Shown here piece after piece: positions 49,288 through 62,544 of a DNA stretch of 64,000 nucleotides (position 1 is the first letter of the stretch; each line of letters starts with the position of its first letter). Position numbers and translations under genes: made by a program. This stretch comes from Acanthornis magna. Its lineage: Eukaryota; Chordata; Aves; Passeriformes; Acanthizidae. The notes below the pieces were generated by a model that saw only the letters and a program-made list of their open reading frames with translations, did no database searches and was not told the DNA's origin. The stretch lies in the NCBI GenBank assembly GCA_036785705.1, contig JAWUZG010000332.1, forward strand, positions 2,728,001 to 2,792,000. The letters are read 5' to 3'.

Positions 49288-51169
49288 CAGCTAGTCCAAA
49301 ATTCCCAGCTGCTGCATTTCTTCATATGCTATTTACCTTCCCATTCTTCCATATAACAGTATCTTTTTTGCCCCCTGCAAAAGCATTGAGGACATGGAGG
49401 AAAAACACTTTCTTTTCCCTAGTTTCATACTCAATTAAAAATAGCAGTTTTGAAAAGTCAATTCTTTCACTGTACTTGCAATCTGCAAAGGGAAAATGAA
49501 GAGAACATCAAGAAAAAGCAGGAAGGAGACAGAATGAGCAGAGAAACACTCAGCAAAAAAACCCCCACAAAACCAATTCCAGCTGCTATGAAACATGACA
49601 TGTATCAGAAATTTGTGCTAGCACGTCTCAGAGATGTGTTTTTCTCAAGCATCCCTCTTCTGTTCCTTCTTCAGAAGCTCCCTGGACTACCATGGGCAAT
49701 ATGTGCCTCAGAAAATGGAGAGTTTTTAGTTAGTAGAACACTGAATGTGTGCAAATAATGTGTTTGTCCCTTCCACAAAGCACAGAACCTCACAAGAAAT
49801 GCTCCAGTGGTACACTTGGAAAATACTTTTTCTTCTTTGCTTGCTCTTAGCATATTAAGGCAACTTAAGGCTAGAAGAAACTAATATTCAATCATCACTG
49901 GTTTGACTAAACAGAAAAACATACAAAAAACAAAAACCAAACAAAACCCCAAAACAACTTAGAAACCATACAGTTGATAATTCCCTCCAGAGAGGAGCGG
50001 GAATGAAGCTCAGAGTCTTGGTCCTGACTAATGCTGTGTATCTCAAAATCCCAATGTAATCCGAACTGAAGACTGCAGAGCCAACACCTTCACCACTGCA
50101 GCACATGGGAAGCCTCTGGAAACTGGGAAAGGGAACAGGATCCTCGATCATGGAAGATCCTTGGAACTGCAATGCACTCTGTGAGTAACACACCATTTTG
50201 TTGTTTAAACCATTCCTCGCAGACACCTGTGCTGCACTGCTTGAAGACAGATGTTGGCAAGTCCACAACTCAGTCTGATCTCTTTTTTCTCAATAGAAAA
50301 GTGAAGATAAGCACTGGGAAAGATCTTAAAGACTAGCAGTTCAGGTAAGATTTTCCCTTTAATTTATTCCAGCAAAGGTCTTGACATGACTATGAATTAA
50401 AAAAGAAAATCCCTGATTTAATTTATTTCAGAAGTTTGGCCCTTCAACTTCATTTCAGAACCTACAAGCCAAGAAACTGTTCCTTCATTCCAAGAGGATT
50501 TAGGTCCAAATCTTTCTTAAATTTCCTTTTAAGAGGAATATCTCAGCATAGGAAATTCTACAACTGAATTCTCAGCCGAAGGCAGCACTTCAGGAGGCAA
50601 AATGGAGTGCTGAATGCTGCGCTGGACAACTTGGGCTCCAGAGCCCTGTGAAGCAAAGAGAGTAAATGGAAAAAGAACACACCACTCCACACCTTGAAAT
50701 GCTACGTTCTTATGAGGAGTTTGGGTTTTTTCTCAGTAACATATGTGATCTTTTTTCTTCTTTACTCCCTGCAAGTTACCTTAAGCATCACTGCCTTAAA
50801 TGTTTGCTGCAGCACAAGCATGAAATGCAGTGATTACAGATAATTTCTTTTTTGCATTAGTAGCAAAAAAGTTGTCAGGAATCTTTCACTGGAAGATATT
50901 TTTCACTTCCTTCTCTGTACATTTGCTTGCTAAGAAATTTTTGGGAGGAAATCCGAGTGTTACCACATCCGGGGATGCATATGCATCTGATGTTGTTTAG
51001 AAGAATACAGTATTCATCTCCTGCCAGAGCTAAAGATCTCATGTCATATTTAAGGGAAACGTCAAATTGCATTTAAAAAATGGCTAGAACATACAGAAAG
51101 AGTTTATTCCTCCAAATTATACCCTTGTTATGCCAGAAATAGTCTTCTCCTCTAAGTGCCCTTGCTTGG

Positions 51170-51224
51170 CGACAGAGCGCCCAGGAACAAACGCGGAGCG
51201 CTCGCAGCGCTGTCTGTGCGTGCG
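51170..51224. promoter_or_regulatory. tight CpG cluster with two AGCGCT palindromes
   Basis: Nine CpG dinucleotides lie within 55 bases (starting at 51170, 51178, 51192, 51194, 51199, 51203, 51208, 51219 and 51223). Two copies of the self-complementary AGCGCT sit at 51197-51202 and 51206-51211. CpG survives only where DNA is unmethylated in the germ line or has arisen recently. No exon or core promoter is visible, so a small regulatory element is only a guess. Confidence 0.2.
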
Positions 51225-52811
51225 GTTTCTGATCACAGGGAGCTGCTTCCCTGCCTGACCACCTGGAACAGGCACTGAAAACAAACCCATGTCTCCCAGA
51301 TGGACAGAGATGCAAAGCTCTGATTAAGGCACTGACATGATGATTGGCTCCTGGCACTCTTGAAAAGAGCAATATGGCAATTCCACAGCCAAGCACTCCC
51401 AAGTGAGCCCTTAGGGGAACTCCATCTACCCCAAAATACCACTGCTAAAATAGGCAGAGAGGTTATTGCACTGGATCAGGAGTCATCTCTGTCCTGTCCA
51501 AAGCATCTCTAGCAGTTCCAAGCACACAGTTAAGAACTCAATGGAAGAACAGGAGCAGCTCCAGGAAAAGAGGATGTGTAACAGCACTTGGGGGTGCATT
51601 GCAAATACCCTCATCATTCTCTCAGAGATGCTGATCCCAAATACTGAAACAGTCATTTAGAAAAATCAATAATTTATTTTCTTCCTAAACCCAGCTGCAT
51701 AATTTATCCTCTTTCATTTGTGCAACTCGAGATTCACCATTCCCACATTTCCTACGACAATACAACCAACAAGGGTGCAAGGTATGCAAGGAGTAATTAA
51801 TATCCAAAGCAGCAGCTCCAAATCCTTCAGGACGTTTCTCAGCATTCCCCATAGATGCTCCTAACAGCACTTTGCTAATGGCTGAGCGTGGCTCACAGCA
51901 ATCTCAGTATTGCTTTATTTTCTCAATGAAGACTCCACACAACTGGTGAAATACCCAGAGCACCAAGCTATAAACAGCACAATTGGTCATGGATTACAGC
52001 ACCACGTAACAAACTTTGTGTTTTTATGTTATAAAGCACTGGGAAAAAAGAAAGTCTTACAAAAAACATCTGTCTCCTTCCTTACAATAAACAAAACCCA
52101 TTTACAAAAGCCTGGGTTGCACAATGATTACACAAACGGAGAACTCATTTTATCAAAAGCAGAACAACGAAATCCTCAAAGAATCCTCTCTTGGAGGAAA
52201 ACAAGCCCAGAGATTCCAAATTTTTAACATACCCTGCACAAGCTGTTTACCTAAGCCAACACTGATGCGAGCAGCACTCAGCACAAGGGAGGCTGCGCTC
52301 AGTGGGATCTGTCCCTTCCTCTTACCCACCGTGGCCTTTCCAAAGAAAGCCATTTTTAAAGAGACCTTGAAACAAGAGCAACCCAGAAGCCCCAAGGCTG
52401 GAGTTGACAGTCCCACGGCTGAGTCACGGCAGGAGACAGAATCTCCCATTTCCAGCATCACGGCAAAGAGCAGAGGTGGATTAAGCAGAAATAAAGCAAA
52501 AGAATTCAAACGACTTTTGCTGGACCACTTTCTTTTCCTCCTAGAGTTGAAGAACCCCCAATTCACCCATTTTTTTTAAAAGCCATTATTTTAATAAAGC
52601 ACAGATTTTGGAGTGCCACACTCCTGTTCACCTCTTCTTGCATTCTGCCAAAAATTATTCTATTCAAGTAAAATGCAACATCCACATTAGTTACGATGGG
52701 ATTAAGCCTTTATCTCTGCTTCTTTTTTTTCTTTTTAATACATTTTCACTGGGGACAGAAGAACAAGCCACTCAACTAGCATGGATTTGAGGTTGAAGCT
52801 TTTGGGTTTTG

Positions 52812-52824
52812 TTTTTTTTTTTTT
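52812..52824. repeat. poly(T), 13 bases
   Basis: A T13 run in a T- and G-rich stretch (about 52797-52850). It is simple sequence only. Confidence 0.75.
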
Positions 52825-53929
52825 GTTAGGCTTTTAGGCGGGGTTTTATTTGTTCATTTCAACAGGATTCAATGCATTTTGGGCAAGATTTCCATGTATT
52901 TGTAATACTGAATTTCCAAATTACTTCATTTACAAGTTTCAGGCTCCAATGAGTCTTAATAATTCTCCTTTTTGTGGCAGAGCTGAATTGTTGGAGGACT
53001 CAAGTGGCCTGCACACATTCCATTGGGATATGTCTGATATTCAGCATCAGCAGAGATAAAACTCAGGCACTGAGGTGTGTCACAGATGTTCTCTCCTATC
53101 ACGTGATACTGTCACCTCCCAAAGCATGAGATAAGCATAGATGCAATAGCCACTCTTCACAAAGGAAAAAACTCTCCAGTACGCAGCTAAAAGAGAAATT
53201 ACGTTTGCACCTGAACCTAAAAAGGGGAAAAAATAGGAAAGTTATACCCTAAAATTATCCCGTATCTCACAGAACTTTCTACTTCTAATGTTTGCTCTTT
53301 CCAGAAAATTCATTAATTTAACAGATTCTTTTCATTGTACACAGCAGTTTTTGTATGTAGATTGCACATATTCATTCTTGTGTAGCAACCTAAAAGGCTT
53401 ATGTAGCAACTCAGCAAGAATGTGCATCAGAATAACAGTTTATATGCAAATACCTAAACTGGAAAGACATAAATTGTGTTTAGAAAGTGAAAGACTAGAA
53501 AATATTTTCTTCAGGGATCACCCCTGCAGCCGTGCATGTCAAAAGTCCTAATTAACAGCTGGGCACAGACACCAGAACAAGACAGAAGAGCACAATTTAA
53601 ATGAAATAACAGTTGTGAAATAAAAAGAATGCTTATTTTGTAGCCTCTTCAATGCTAGATTCATATTTGGCATCCATTGAGTCTTTGTGTGCTTCCTCAC
53701 ATAAAACTGGAGCAGGTATTTGGGACTCTGTTCCGTGAGCTGCAGAGCTCAACTCAAGGGGACCTTTGCATTTCCAAAAAACTTGGCAAAGATAAAACTA
53801 AAATATGCTTATTTGATAAGAGGTATTACACACTGAGGAATTCACATGTGTGAAATACAGACTGGAGCTGGCTTAACCACAACATGCACTGATGAACCTT
53901 CTGCCAAATTTTATTTACCAAGAGCACAG

Positions 53930-54480
53930 CTCGTTAGATTGCCTTGGCAATGACATTTGGCTAAAAGGGATTCTGACATTAAGGGCCAAATTTGACAGCC
54001 CTTAAATTGCAAAACAAATCAGCTAATAGAAATCAGATAGGATTAGATTTATCCCAGGGACACTTCTACAAACATTTGATTTCAGTTAGTGATACGCTGG
54101 TTTACTCCAGTTAGACACAAATCTCATACCATTTACATAAATTTTCTTCTGAAAAAAACAGATCTGTCTTTTACGCATCGAAGTTGAAAAGATGCCTTCA
54201 ACAAGTGGGGGGTTTTTTGGCACAGGTCTCTGCTGAAAACACATTGGTAGAATTTTCTACTGACTAATTAGTGGCATGTCCTATTTGCCTATTGATTTAT
54301 GGCTTCTGATTAGGCTGGCTGGGGAATGCATTACAAAACAGCATCCTCTCTGAAGCTGTGTTATTTTGGGCTGCTACTCATTTTCAGATACAGAGGTCCT
54401 CTTAAACAGAACGTCAAATGAAGGCTGTTGTAAGTATAAATTTGTGTACAATCGAGTTCTATTACACGCTTTGATTACAG
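53930..54480. promoter_or_regulatory. possible conserved non-coding block
   Basis: The block has no repeats and mixes TTGGC words (53944, 53956), a ten-base palindrome ACTAATTAGT at 54263-54272 and an inverted pair TTAAGGGC / GCCCTTAA at 53979-53986 and 53998-54005. Such word mixtures are common in vertebrate enhancers. An inverted pair of this size is expected more than once per window by chance. The call rests on general appearance and is weak. Confidence 0.15.
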
Positions 54481-55920
54481 AAATGGAGGTCTTACCCCAC
54501 AATTTTCCCTGCTCAACTCAGACTGCCTATTTTGTGCTCCTTACGTGGTTATTATTGCAACCACTGAAATTAAAACAAGACTGCCTTGCATTCAGGGTAG
54601 TATTTTTGGGAGCTTCTTTTCTTCACGCACAAAGCCATCTTGCTTTCTTTGATAAGTAATCCTTGCAAAATGGAACCACCTGGGTCACGCTTTAGTGTCC
54701 ACTTTTACAAATAAACCAGGGCTCCCAGAGATTCCCCTTAAATTCTGGTTATTCTAATGAGATCTTGTTTATCATCACATCTTCGGATGAACAAGACAAA
54801 TTTAGAGGAATTCAAAGCTGTGAGAGTTTACACAAACATGCCATTAACACAAACCAGGAGCATCAGGCACCAAGTGCCACTGAATATATTAATATCTGCA
54901 AGCAAACAACTTCTCCCACTATTAATCATAAAACCAAAGGAGAAGTGCAGAAACATTTAAAAAAGAAAAAAGCATCCTCTGACTGTATAATCCTCATGAG
55001 GTTTCCAGGCCACAGAATGCAGGATAACAGCATTCCTCCCATACCAATCCCTTGCTTGAAGAAATCAGGCCTGGAATCAGTTTCTGAAACTCATTTAACA
55101 GACCTGTTTTTCCCAAAGTTAGACTAAAATTCAAAGAAATCTGCACATGTGAAAAACAATGGATGCTCCTAATTAATCAATCACTCCCCCAAAAAAGTTT
55201 TAACATCTCCTTATTTCAGAAGTAATTTTTAAGCTTTTGTAAATGTTAAAATATGATAATTTCACAAGCATAATACTAAAGGAACTCAGAAGTAATTAAC
55301 TGTTAAAGGGTTCATAGTAATTTAGCTGAAAAAGAATTAACGTGCACAAATAAAAAATGAATGTGCATCTCAGGAATTTCAATTTTGGAACATTACATTT
55401 TGCCCAAATCCATGCAATATGATGTTGTCAGTCAGAGAGGAAAAGCAGGGTGGCTACCCATATTGTACAGGGGAAGATACATTGTACAATTTTATGTCAG
55501 AAGAAAATTTAGAAAAGGACTTAAATAACTTGAAATTAAATTCTGTTTGGATGTAAACAAAACCTGTATATTTTGAGACCCTCCAAAATCCCTACAAACC
55601 AAAAAATTCAAATACTAGTACAAGTAGATGAGAAAAACCTCCAAAAAGCAACACCATTTGAAAGCAAACAACCCTGCAAATAGCACATAGCTGATCGGAA
55701 TGTCAAAACATGGGCAAGTGGCGATACTGAAGCGTCTATCAACATTCCTTCCTGGAGCAAGAAATGTTGGTGAAATAAAGCCCATTTCACAGGGTGCCTT
55801 TTGCCAAATCTGACAAAAGTGCTCTCTCAGTGCTCGTCCGTCCATTCACGGCAGTCATTTACAAAACTATCTGTAATCTGAGCTGCATTGTTCTCCAGGT
55901 CGCTAAAAATTCCCTGCTGG

Positions 55921-55935
55921 AAAAAAAAAAAAAAA
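55921..55935 (+). repeat. poly(A), 15 bases
   Basis: An uninterrupted A15 run after CTGCTGG. The following bases are ACTTTTTATAAAAA-like rather than a target-site duplication. Confidence 0.8.
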
Positions 55936-56046
55936 CTTTTTATAAAAATCAAAAGCAGCTCATCACGTTTGGGAACAATTCCGATGTGCATGTGCAGGGC
56001 CTGGTGCTGTCGCTGTGCATTCCAGGAGGGTGCAGCTCATACCTGA

Positions 56047-56138
56047 CTGCAGATTCACCTATGCAGCGCTGCATGCTGGAGCTGCAGATTCACTTATGCA
56101 GCACTGAATGCTGAAGCTGCAGATTTCTGCAGATGCAG
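56047..56138. repeat. 35-bp tandem duplication, about 2.6 copies
   Basis: Units start at 56047, 56082 and 56117, each opening with CTGCAGATT. The first two full units differ at only four of 35 positions; the third diverges after about ten bases. The unit contains ATGCAGCRCTG and ATGCTGRAG. Neighbouring TGCAG words at about 56031 suggest an even older copy to the left. Confidence 0.9.
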
Positions 56139-57584
56139 AAACCAACAGCTTCACTCATTTGGGGTTAAAGTCTGGAAATGAGCAATGCATTGGTCACCCT
56201 GAGCCTCTCCCAATAATTCTCTATTTAATGCTGCCTGCTATTGAGAGGGCACAGACTCACCTCAGGAGAATGAGCTTTAATCTGCCTGAGAGATGAGAGG
56301 TTTGCTAACTGTGATTTATCTCAAATTGACATAAATCGTGTTTGTTCCGACAGAATCATCCACATACTCTTTTCAGTCCAGATTGTTCATTGATGATGTT
56401 CTCACTTCACTTTGACTTAGGGCTGATCCTTCCATGAAGCTTAGCTAATAGCACTTGCACTTTCATGCATCTTTAAGTCAGTATCTCCAAGTTTTTTCCA
56501 TTCAAAACATGCCATTTAAATCTTTAGAGAACAGAATAATCTGATTTTTTTTTTTTGCATATTAATTCAATTAGACTGTATGTTGAGTTTTTTCTAAACA
56601 TTTTTGAATTTCCATATGATTTCATTCCTTAAAATGTATTTTACTCAACTGGCAAGAAGAGCCATAAGCAGTAACTCTGAGAAGCTGTTGCTCCTATTTC
56701 TATTTTCGCTGTCCTCTCTCAGCACACCTGGGAGCCTCTCTCCCTGCACCAGGCTCAGTTGCTCTCACAGATGGAGCCAAAGTCTCAGGGAACCACATCC
56801 TTTGGCACAAGTTGATCAGCCATCAAATAAACCTGCAGGGAACCTTTCTCCCACTGCTCAAAGAATGACCTAAAATTTCAAGGATCTAATCTCTGAGCTT
56901 CCCTTCTCTGGCACACAGATTTCCATCTGCGCCGTGCACAGGATGATTCCACAAGTGTTTCATGCACAAATAAACCAGAGCTATGTTTTGGAGGCAGTTT
57001 CACACTACCAGGTGTCAAACTCCCTGGGAGCAAAGGCTGTGTAACCATGTGAACCCACAGGCCCATGTATTTTCCTCAAAATGTAAAAAACATTTGCCAG
57101 TGGACACTGTTTTGCTGAAGAGATTGTGATGCAAGTGAAAAGAAACGAGGGAGAATGATATTCAGTGTGACTTGACGAATCACACAGAGCATATGGACCT
57201 GCGAGCACAGAGCCAAGGCTGGATCCACTTCAGCCACCACAGCCAAGGCTTTAAGGTGGCAACCCCAGCAAGGAGAAACTCATGTGCCCAAAATCAGAGT
57301 GAACTTGTCCCATGAGGATCCGTGAAGAGCCCAAATGAAAAACTAATACTAACTTGAGGCTAACTTCCCAGGGTTTAGCATAAAACATTTTATTCTTACA
57401 CAGTCGTTGCTAAACACCGATTTTCTGTAAAACAGCATCGTTTTACCTAACATGACAGAAACACTGAAATTCATTTTTCTGCCTCAGTCCCTGTGCTAAT
57501 GACACATTTATCCTAATCAGGAACTAAATCACCCCCTTCTGTTGGCCTGGCTCTATAAAGCAAGGCAGTCACATCACACCTCAC

Positions 57585-57701
57585 CAGATCTGAGCTTTCC
57601 CACTGCCCCATCGCTGATGACATCCACAATGGTGCCTCTCACCACGGCATCTGTGAATACCTTAAATATATCACTAGCAGATCCAAGGAAAGGTGTAATA
57701 T
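57585..57701 (-). CDS. candidate internal coding exon, product not recognised
   Basis: Read on the minus strand, a pyrimidine-rich acceptor (TCTGCTTTTGCAG) ends at 57702, and a good donor (CTG|GTGAGG) begins at 57584. Between them are 117 bases, a multiple of three, open in one frame and closed by stops in the other two. The exon would start in the middle of a codon (GAT spanning the junction, if the preceding exon ends in G). It reads ITPFLGSASDIFKVF, then TDAVVRGTIVDVISD, then GAVGKLRS. The second half has mostly G or C in third positions, unlike its AT-rich surroundings. A second, poorer acceptor (TATTCACAG) at 57651 would give a 66-base exon instead. I recognise no family. A chance open frame is still the more likely single explanation. 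Confidence 0.25.
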
Positions 57702-60700
57702 CTGCAAAAGCAGATGGTGTAATAGGCCTGGCCAGTTGGATAAAAGCCCAGGTTTTCATACCTTAAAATCAATTGAAAGCTTGAGCAAAATGAATCCAAC
57801 AGCTCTCTGAATACGTCCAGATTTGCACTTCAGCATAGTTTTTGCATGAGCAACCTCTCTTTAAAGAGTCTGGAACAGTGCTTACCAAGATAAATGGGGA
57901 AAGCATGCTGCCATGTAATGAAAGTAAAACCAGAATCTAGAATACAATTTGATGACTGGTATATAGCACATAAAAATAATGAGAAATTGAAATGAAGAGA
58001 GAGACAATGAGGCAAACAGCTTCAAAGGATAAAATATTTCCCAAAAATGTCACAGTTATATCCATGGCAGAGAGCATTCATTCAAAGGAGCTCTCCCATA
58101 GCATGCTATTTGTCCTCCTACAACCTCAAATTTGGATTTGTATGTTTTCTTCCACCACTTCACACTCAAAATCCTCAAAGGAGCATCCAAAGTAAACAGA
58201 GACCACATGAGAAAACCCTTGTGACCCTAAACGTTATAATGGACTTTAATGTTCACCTTTTGAGCTGTAAGCCTACAGCAGGAGTCCTTAGGGTATATCA
58301 GTGCACCAATATTTCCAGCAGGAAGAGCCTCTCAAAAGCATGAAAGACCTTAACACAGAAACTGGATTTTTTTAATGATTTTCCTTAACATTTGCAGTGG
58401 GACTGCTATGCACAGTTAGCTATTTCAACAAAAACACCTGCTTGCTCAAGAAAAAAAGCACTCTGAGATGTGTTGATATAAAGGGATTAAACCAAAGACG
58501 ATTTCTTTATATCCTTGATTTCTTCAACCGTAGAAATCAGCAAATTCTTCCATTTGATCAGAAAGAGAAAAATACAAATCTTGTATACTAAAAGGTTACT
58601 ACAGAATATAACCAGGAACAGAAATTTGTAGCACCCAGAGGCAGACATTTAACATCTAAGAGTCAGATGGGGAAGTACAATATAATTAAATCTTCAACAT
58701 TACAACTCACTAACAACGCTTATTTACCTACACTCACACAACGGCTAAAATTAATCTCATGCCCTGGGGCTTCGCTTGGTCACGTGCAAGAGAAGTGAGA
58801 CCTTTTTCCTCCTCTTGAACCCCAGTTAGATCTAACTTTGAAAAAAAAAATCTTTCTTGTTAATTTAGCTTAATATAATGATTTTTAACTAATATTATTT
58901 CTTAATTATTATAGGTTAGGCACACCAAGTAGCAGGGTAAGGGAGACTGCAGATCACTGCTCTGAGATCATGTGTGGGACAATGTTGTTTTCCATCAGAG
59001 TAACCTCAGTCCATAAAGAGAATGGGCGTTGTTTTTGAATAATTTGTTCTGTTTGTAAAATAGGATCTGGACTTTTCACTCTAATTCCTTCTGTAAGTGA
59101 AGGCACATCTCGAGGAGGATGCAGCGTGTTCTGGGCAAGTCTCTCCGCTCTCACAAAGTGGAGCTCTGCTGGTCCTGCCTGGGGCTCCAACCCCATGTGG
59201 TGATGGATCAGACACTGAGCTGCAGCAGCTTTGGGGTAGTGCAGAGGGATCCAGGTGAGCTGGAGAGCTCGGAACACACAGAGATGGAAACAAAGCTGGT
59301 TAAACAGCACCTCAGGGGCTCGGGCACCATAAAACTACAAAGCATTCAGCCACTGAACGGTGTCTCTTGGGAGATGATATTTCTTACACAAGACTGGATT
59401 TATTCTGATTTATCTCTTGGAATCCTCCCTCTGAGCTTTTAAAAAGTCAGCCTGAAACATGCAAACTCTTCTGCACAGAAAGATGTCCCCTGAATCCCGT
59501 TCCCATATTTTGATACTCCCTCCAGTTATCAAATACTTCAAACACTTGCAAGCTAAAATCTTCATGTTTTTAAATAGCACAATTTTATCCATCTAAAGTA
59601 AAAACTACTTGAGCAAAAAGTATCACTGCTTGGTTTCGCAGCTAACATTTCTTTATAAAGTCATTTAAACTTAGATTTCCTTGTTCAGTGCAGTATTCTT
59701 AAATTTCTGAAACTTAAGGAACCATAAAAATGTATAATAAGAAGAAAAATACATGTTGCATTCAACAAAAATACTATGGAAACTGGATATTTGAAAGATA
59801 CCAAATTAAATTAGCTGATGGTCTCAGTGCTCTAGAGAAAAAGCGAGAGACTTCTTGGAGTGATGGCAAAAAAAGGAGATAGAGAGCCCTGCAATCTATT
59901 TTCTGAACCAGCTTGATGTAAATTCACATGCAATTTACAAACCCAAATAACAAAAAAATCCCACATTATTTGGTTCACACAAATTATTCCCTATCAAGAA
60001 CCAACAAAAAAGGATGACATACTACACTGTAAATCTCTGAGCTAATTTAAAATTTAAAAAAGGAAGCAAACACTCAGCTCTGGCAAGGCCCCTCTCCCAA
60101 TGGCTCTGTCACTTCCCTCCTGTGCTCCTGCACACAGGAATTCCTCTCGCCACTCCATTTGTACTTTGGCATCCTTTGCCTTCTCTGGCCTCCAGGATTA
60201 ACAATTTTGTTAATAGTTTCGTTCCTGCAATCCTGCTCTGCCCTGAACCTGCCACTCAGGGCACCACTGGATATTTACACCTACATCACATTGAGCACCT
60301 TTAAACCAAAGCTCCAAGTCAGGCTCTAGGGCTAAAATGTTTAACCTACAAATTCTTGATGCTATAATAACATATATTAAGTACTACCTTGAAGTCCTCC
60401 TGCCCAAAGGCAGTATTTTTCCAGTCAAATCAACTATAGTTGGGGATTTTTACCTACTGTTGAAATTATTCTAAGATTTCTATCAATTTGAACCAATCTA
60501 AATAACACAGCTATTTTTAAAGAAGCAAAGCATCACTGCTAAAGCAGTATCTATATTTTCATATTTTTATCAAATCCATTGAAAAAATCGTCACAAAGAA
60601 AATAAACCTATATATTTCAGAAATTTTCTTTCTTTCTAAATCACCAGAAATGTTTAAAATACAACTTTCTGGCAGAATCTTATTTCAACATTAACTTCAG

Positions 60701-61609
60701 AACTAGGATATTCTGTGCACAGATGTCCTACACTACATTAATCACACAAACCTCCTGTGCTGTGTCAACTAAGGCAATGCTCTGCCATAATGTCATTATC
60801 TCTCTTGAGTACCACAGCACCATTGCGAGAGGCTTTTAGCATCTTTCATTCATTCTCAGAACATTAATTGACATTTCTGACGTAGAAAGGTTATGATCCT
60901 TTCAAATCAAAAGTAAGATTTCACAACTGCGGGGATACTTTTTCCATAGAAACAATGAAGTATAGCCACTGTATCTCTACAACAGACTTAATTCTCTGCC
61001 AGTCCCCTCTCAAGGCACTGAACTGCCACATTTTCAAGATCCTGATTTTCCACAGTCCTTCCCACTCTGCACCAACCTCTGCATCAAGTGCAGGCAGCAG
61101 CTCCAGGAAATGTAATTACCGAACAGCCTTGTATATTTTGTAACTTGAACTGCAGGGCTTTAGTCATCTAAACTCGCCCTAATCAATCTTTAGCACAAGA
61201 AAACCTTCTAATTGGAGCCACCAAAAAAAAAAGAAAATAGTCTCTTATTAAAAGACCACACAACAGAAAAGAAAGAGGACGTAAGTTTTGGGTTTGTTTA
61301 TTTTAAATAGACTGCAAGAATTTGTAATCCCTTCAAGGACATTCAAAGCAGTTTGGTGAATTTATGCCACTTCTCTGCTAGTCAATACTTCTGTCATCAT
61401 TTCCCAGTTGGTTTAATTTGAAAAGATAGTCCATGCTTTGTTCCCCAAGCAACAGGCACACATGGATAAGAAAATAAGCTGAAGACACTATGACTGTCTT
61501 CCCAGCCAGGTGACCCCAAAAGACACGAAACTTCAGCATAAATTTTATATTTTATATATTAATTTGTTGCTAAGAAAGGATTAAGCAGCATTAGGAAGGC
61601 ACAGGTACT

Positions 61610-61626
61610 GCAGGTGCAGGTGCAGG
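61610..61626 (+). repeat. short (GCAGGT) tandem repeat
   Basis: Nearly three copies of GCAGGT follow a similar ACAGGT word at 61601-61606. Too short to be called a microsatellite. Confidence 0.6.
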
Positions 61627-62518
61627 CACTCAGTGTTTGTCCCAATTCACACAAGTCCATCGCAGCCGCTCTGCAGTCAGGGCAACAAACATGCCATGCT
61701 CAGACCATGAGCAACACACTAAAACCTGCCTGAAAATTATCACCTCAATTTAAACTTGTTCCTTGCTCTTAAGCATGTTTTTGTTCCGTGGAATTTCAGC
61801 AGCCACAGGAAAGAAGACTCTGTGACATCAGGAGTGGAACTGTGCAATCACACCTGCGAGCATCTCAGCGACTTCACAAATTCATCAATACCCAAACGCG
61901 TTCCTCCAACGAAGTTATAGTTTTAATTACAGTGAAGTTCTTCAGGAACAGGCACTGCCATCTTCCCTTTCCAGCTTTTTCCACAATTTAACCCAATCCC
62001 TGCACAAAGCCACGCAAGCACCACTGTCCCAGCTCTGACCCCACCAAACCATCGCTGCTGGGCGTGCTGTCCCCAGGGCTCCTGGTGCTGCAGCCACCTG
62101 TGAGCACGTCCAGCACTTCAGGCAAACACCCCAGAGCCTCTGCACATGGCCCTCCTCACATCCAGCGCCTCCAGCACCTCCTGGTGCTCTGTGCTCCACA
62201 GTGAGTTAACCTGAAATTAATTCAATGAGCAAAGGAAAAAAAGCCTGGTGGTCTTCTAGCCCTGTGGGACCCCTGATTGGGAGCAGCTCCATGGAGAGGT
62301 CACTGCACCCACGGAGGTGTGGCAATCAATGAGTGTTAAAATTAAACTCTCCGTGCCCAGAATGACCTGGCTCGGGTTCTGCTGCCCCTGCGTGTTTCAG
62401 GTTATTCCCTAACTTGCTAAAGCCTAATGACAACAGACTTTTGACACAAGTGCTTTCCAGGCTTCTCACTTTTGAGAGTGCAACAGTCCTTCCAGAAGGT
62501 AAAAGACCTTGAAACTAC

Positions 62519-62544
62519 AAAAAAAAAAAAAAAAAAAAAAAAAA
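62519..62544 (+). repeat. poly(A), 26 bases
   Basis: The longest uninterrupted A-run apart from the A/C tract at 38522-38641. It follows AAAGACCTTGAAACTAC and is followed by GGCTCAAAG. I looked for the downstream GGCTCAAAG as a target-site duplication in the preceding kilobase and did not find it, so retroposition is not supported. Confidence 0.9.

Larger units (their letters stand above)
49288..57584. other. unique non-coding DNA, no gene recognised
   Basis: Mostly AT-rich single-copy DNA. It contains a CpG cluster (51170-51224), A- or T-runs at 52812-52824, 55921-55935 and 56545-56556, and a block near 53930-54480 that resembles conserved non-coding sequence. An A/C-rich tract, 49920-49960, is (CAAAA)-like. 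Frames such as 52124-52579 (151 codons, plus) have no recognised domain. Confidence 0.5.

Noticed and set aside
59081..59442. GC-richer patch open on both strands
   Set aside because: Two unrelated frames on opposite strands are open together and neither has a recognised domain or convincing splice sites.
62519..62544. Poly(A) tail of a processed pseudogene or SINE
   Set aside because: No retroposed body is recognised upstream and the downstream GGCTCAAAG has no upstream partner to act as a target-site duplication.
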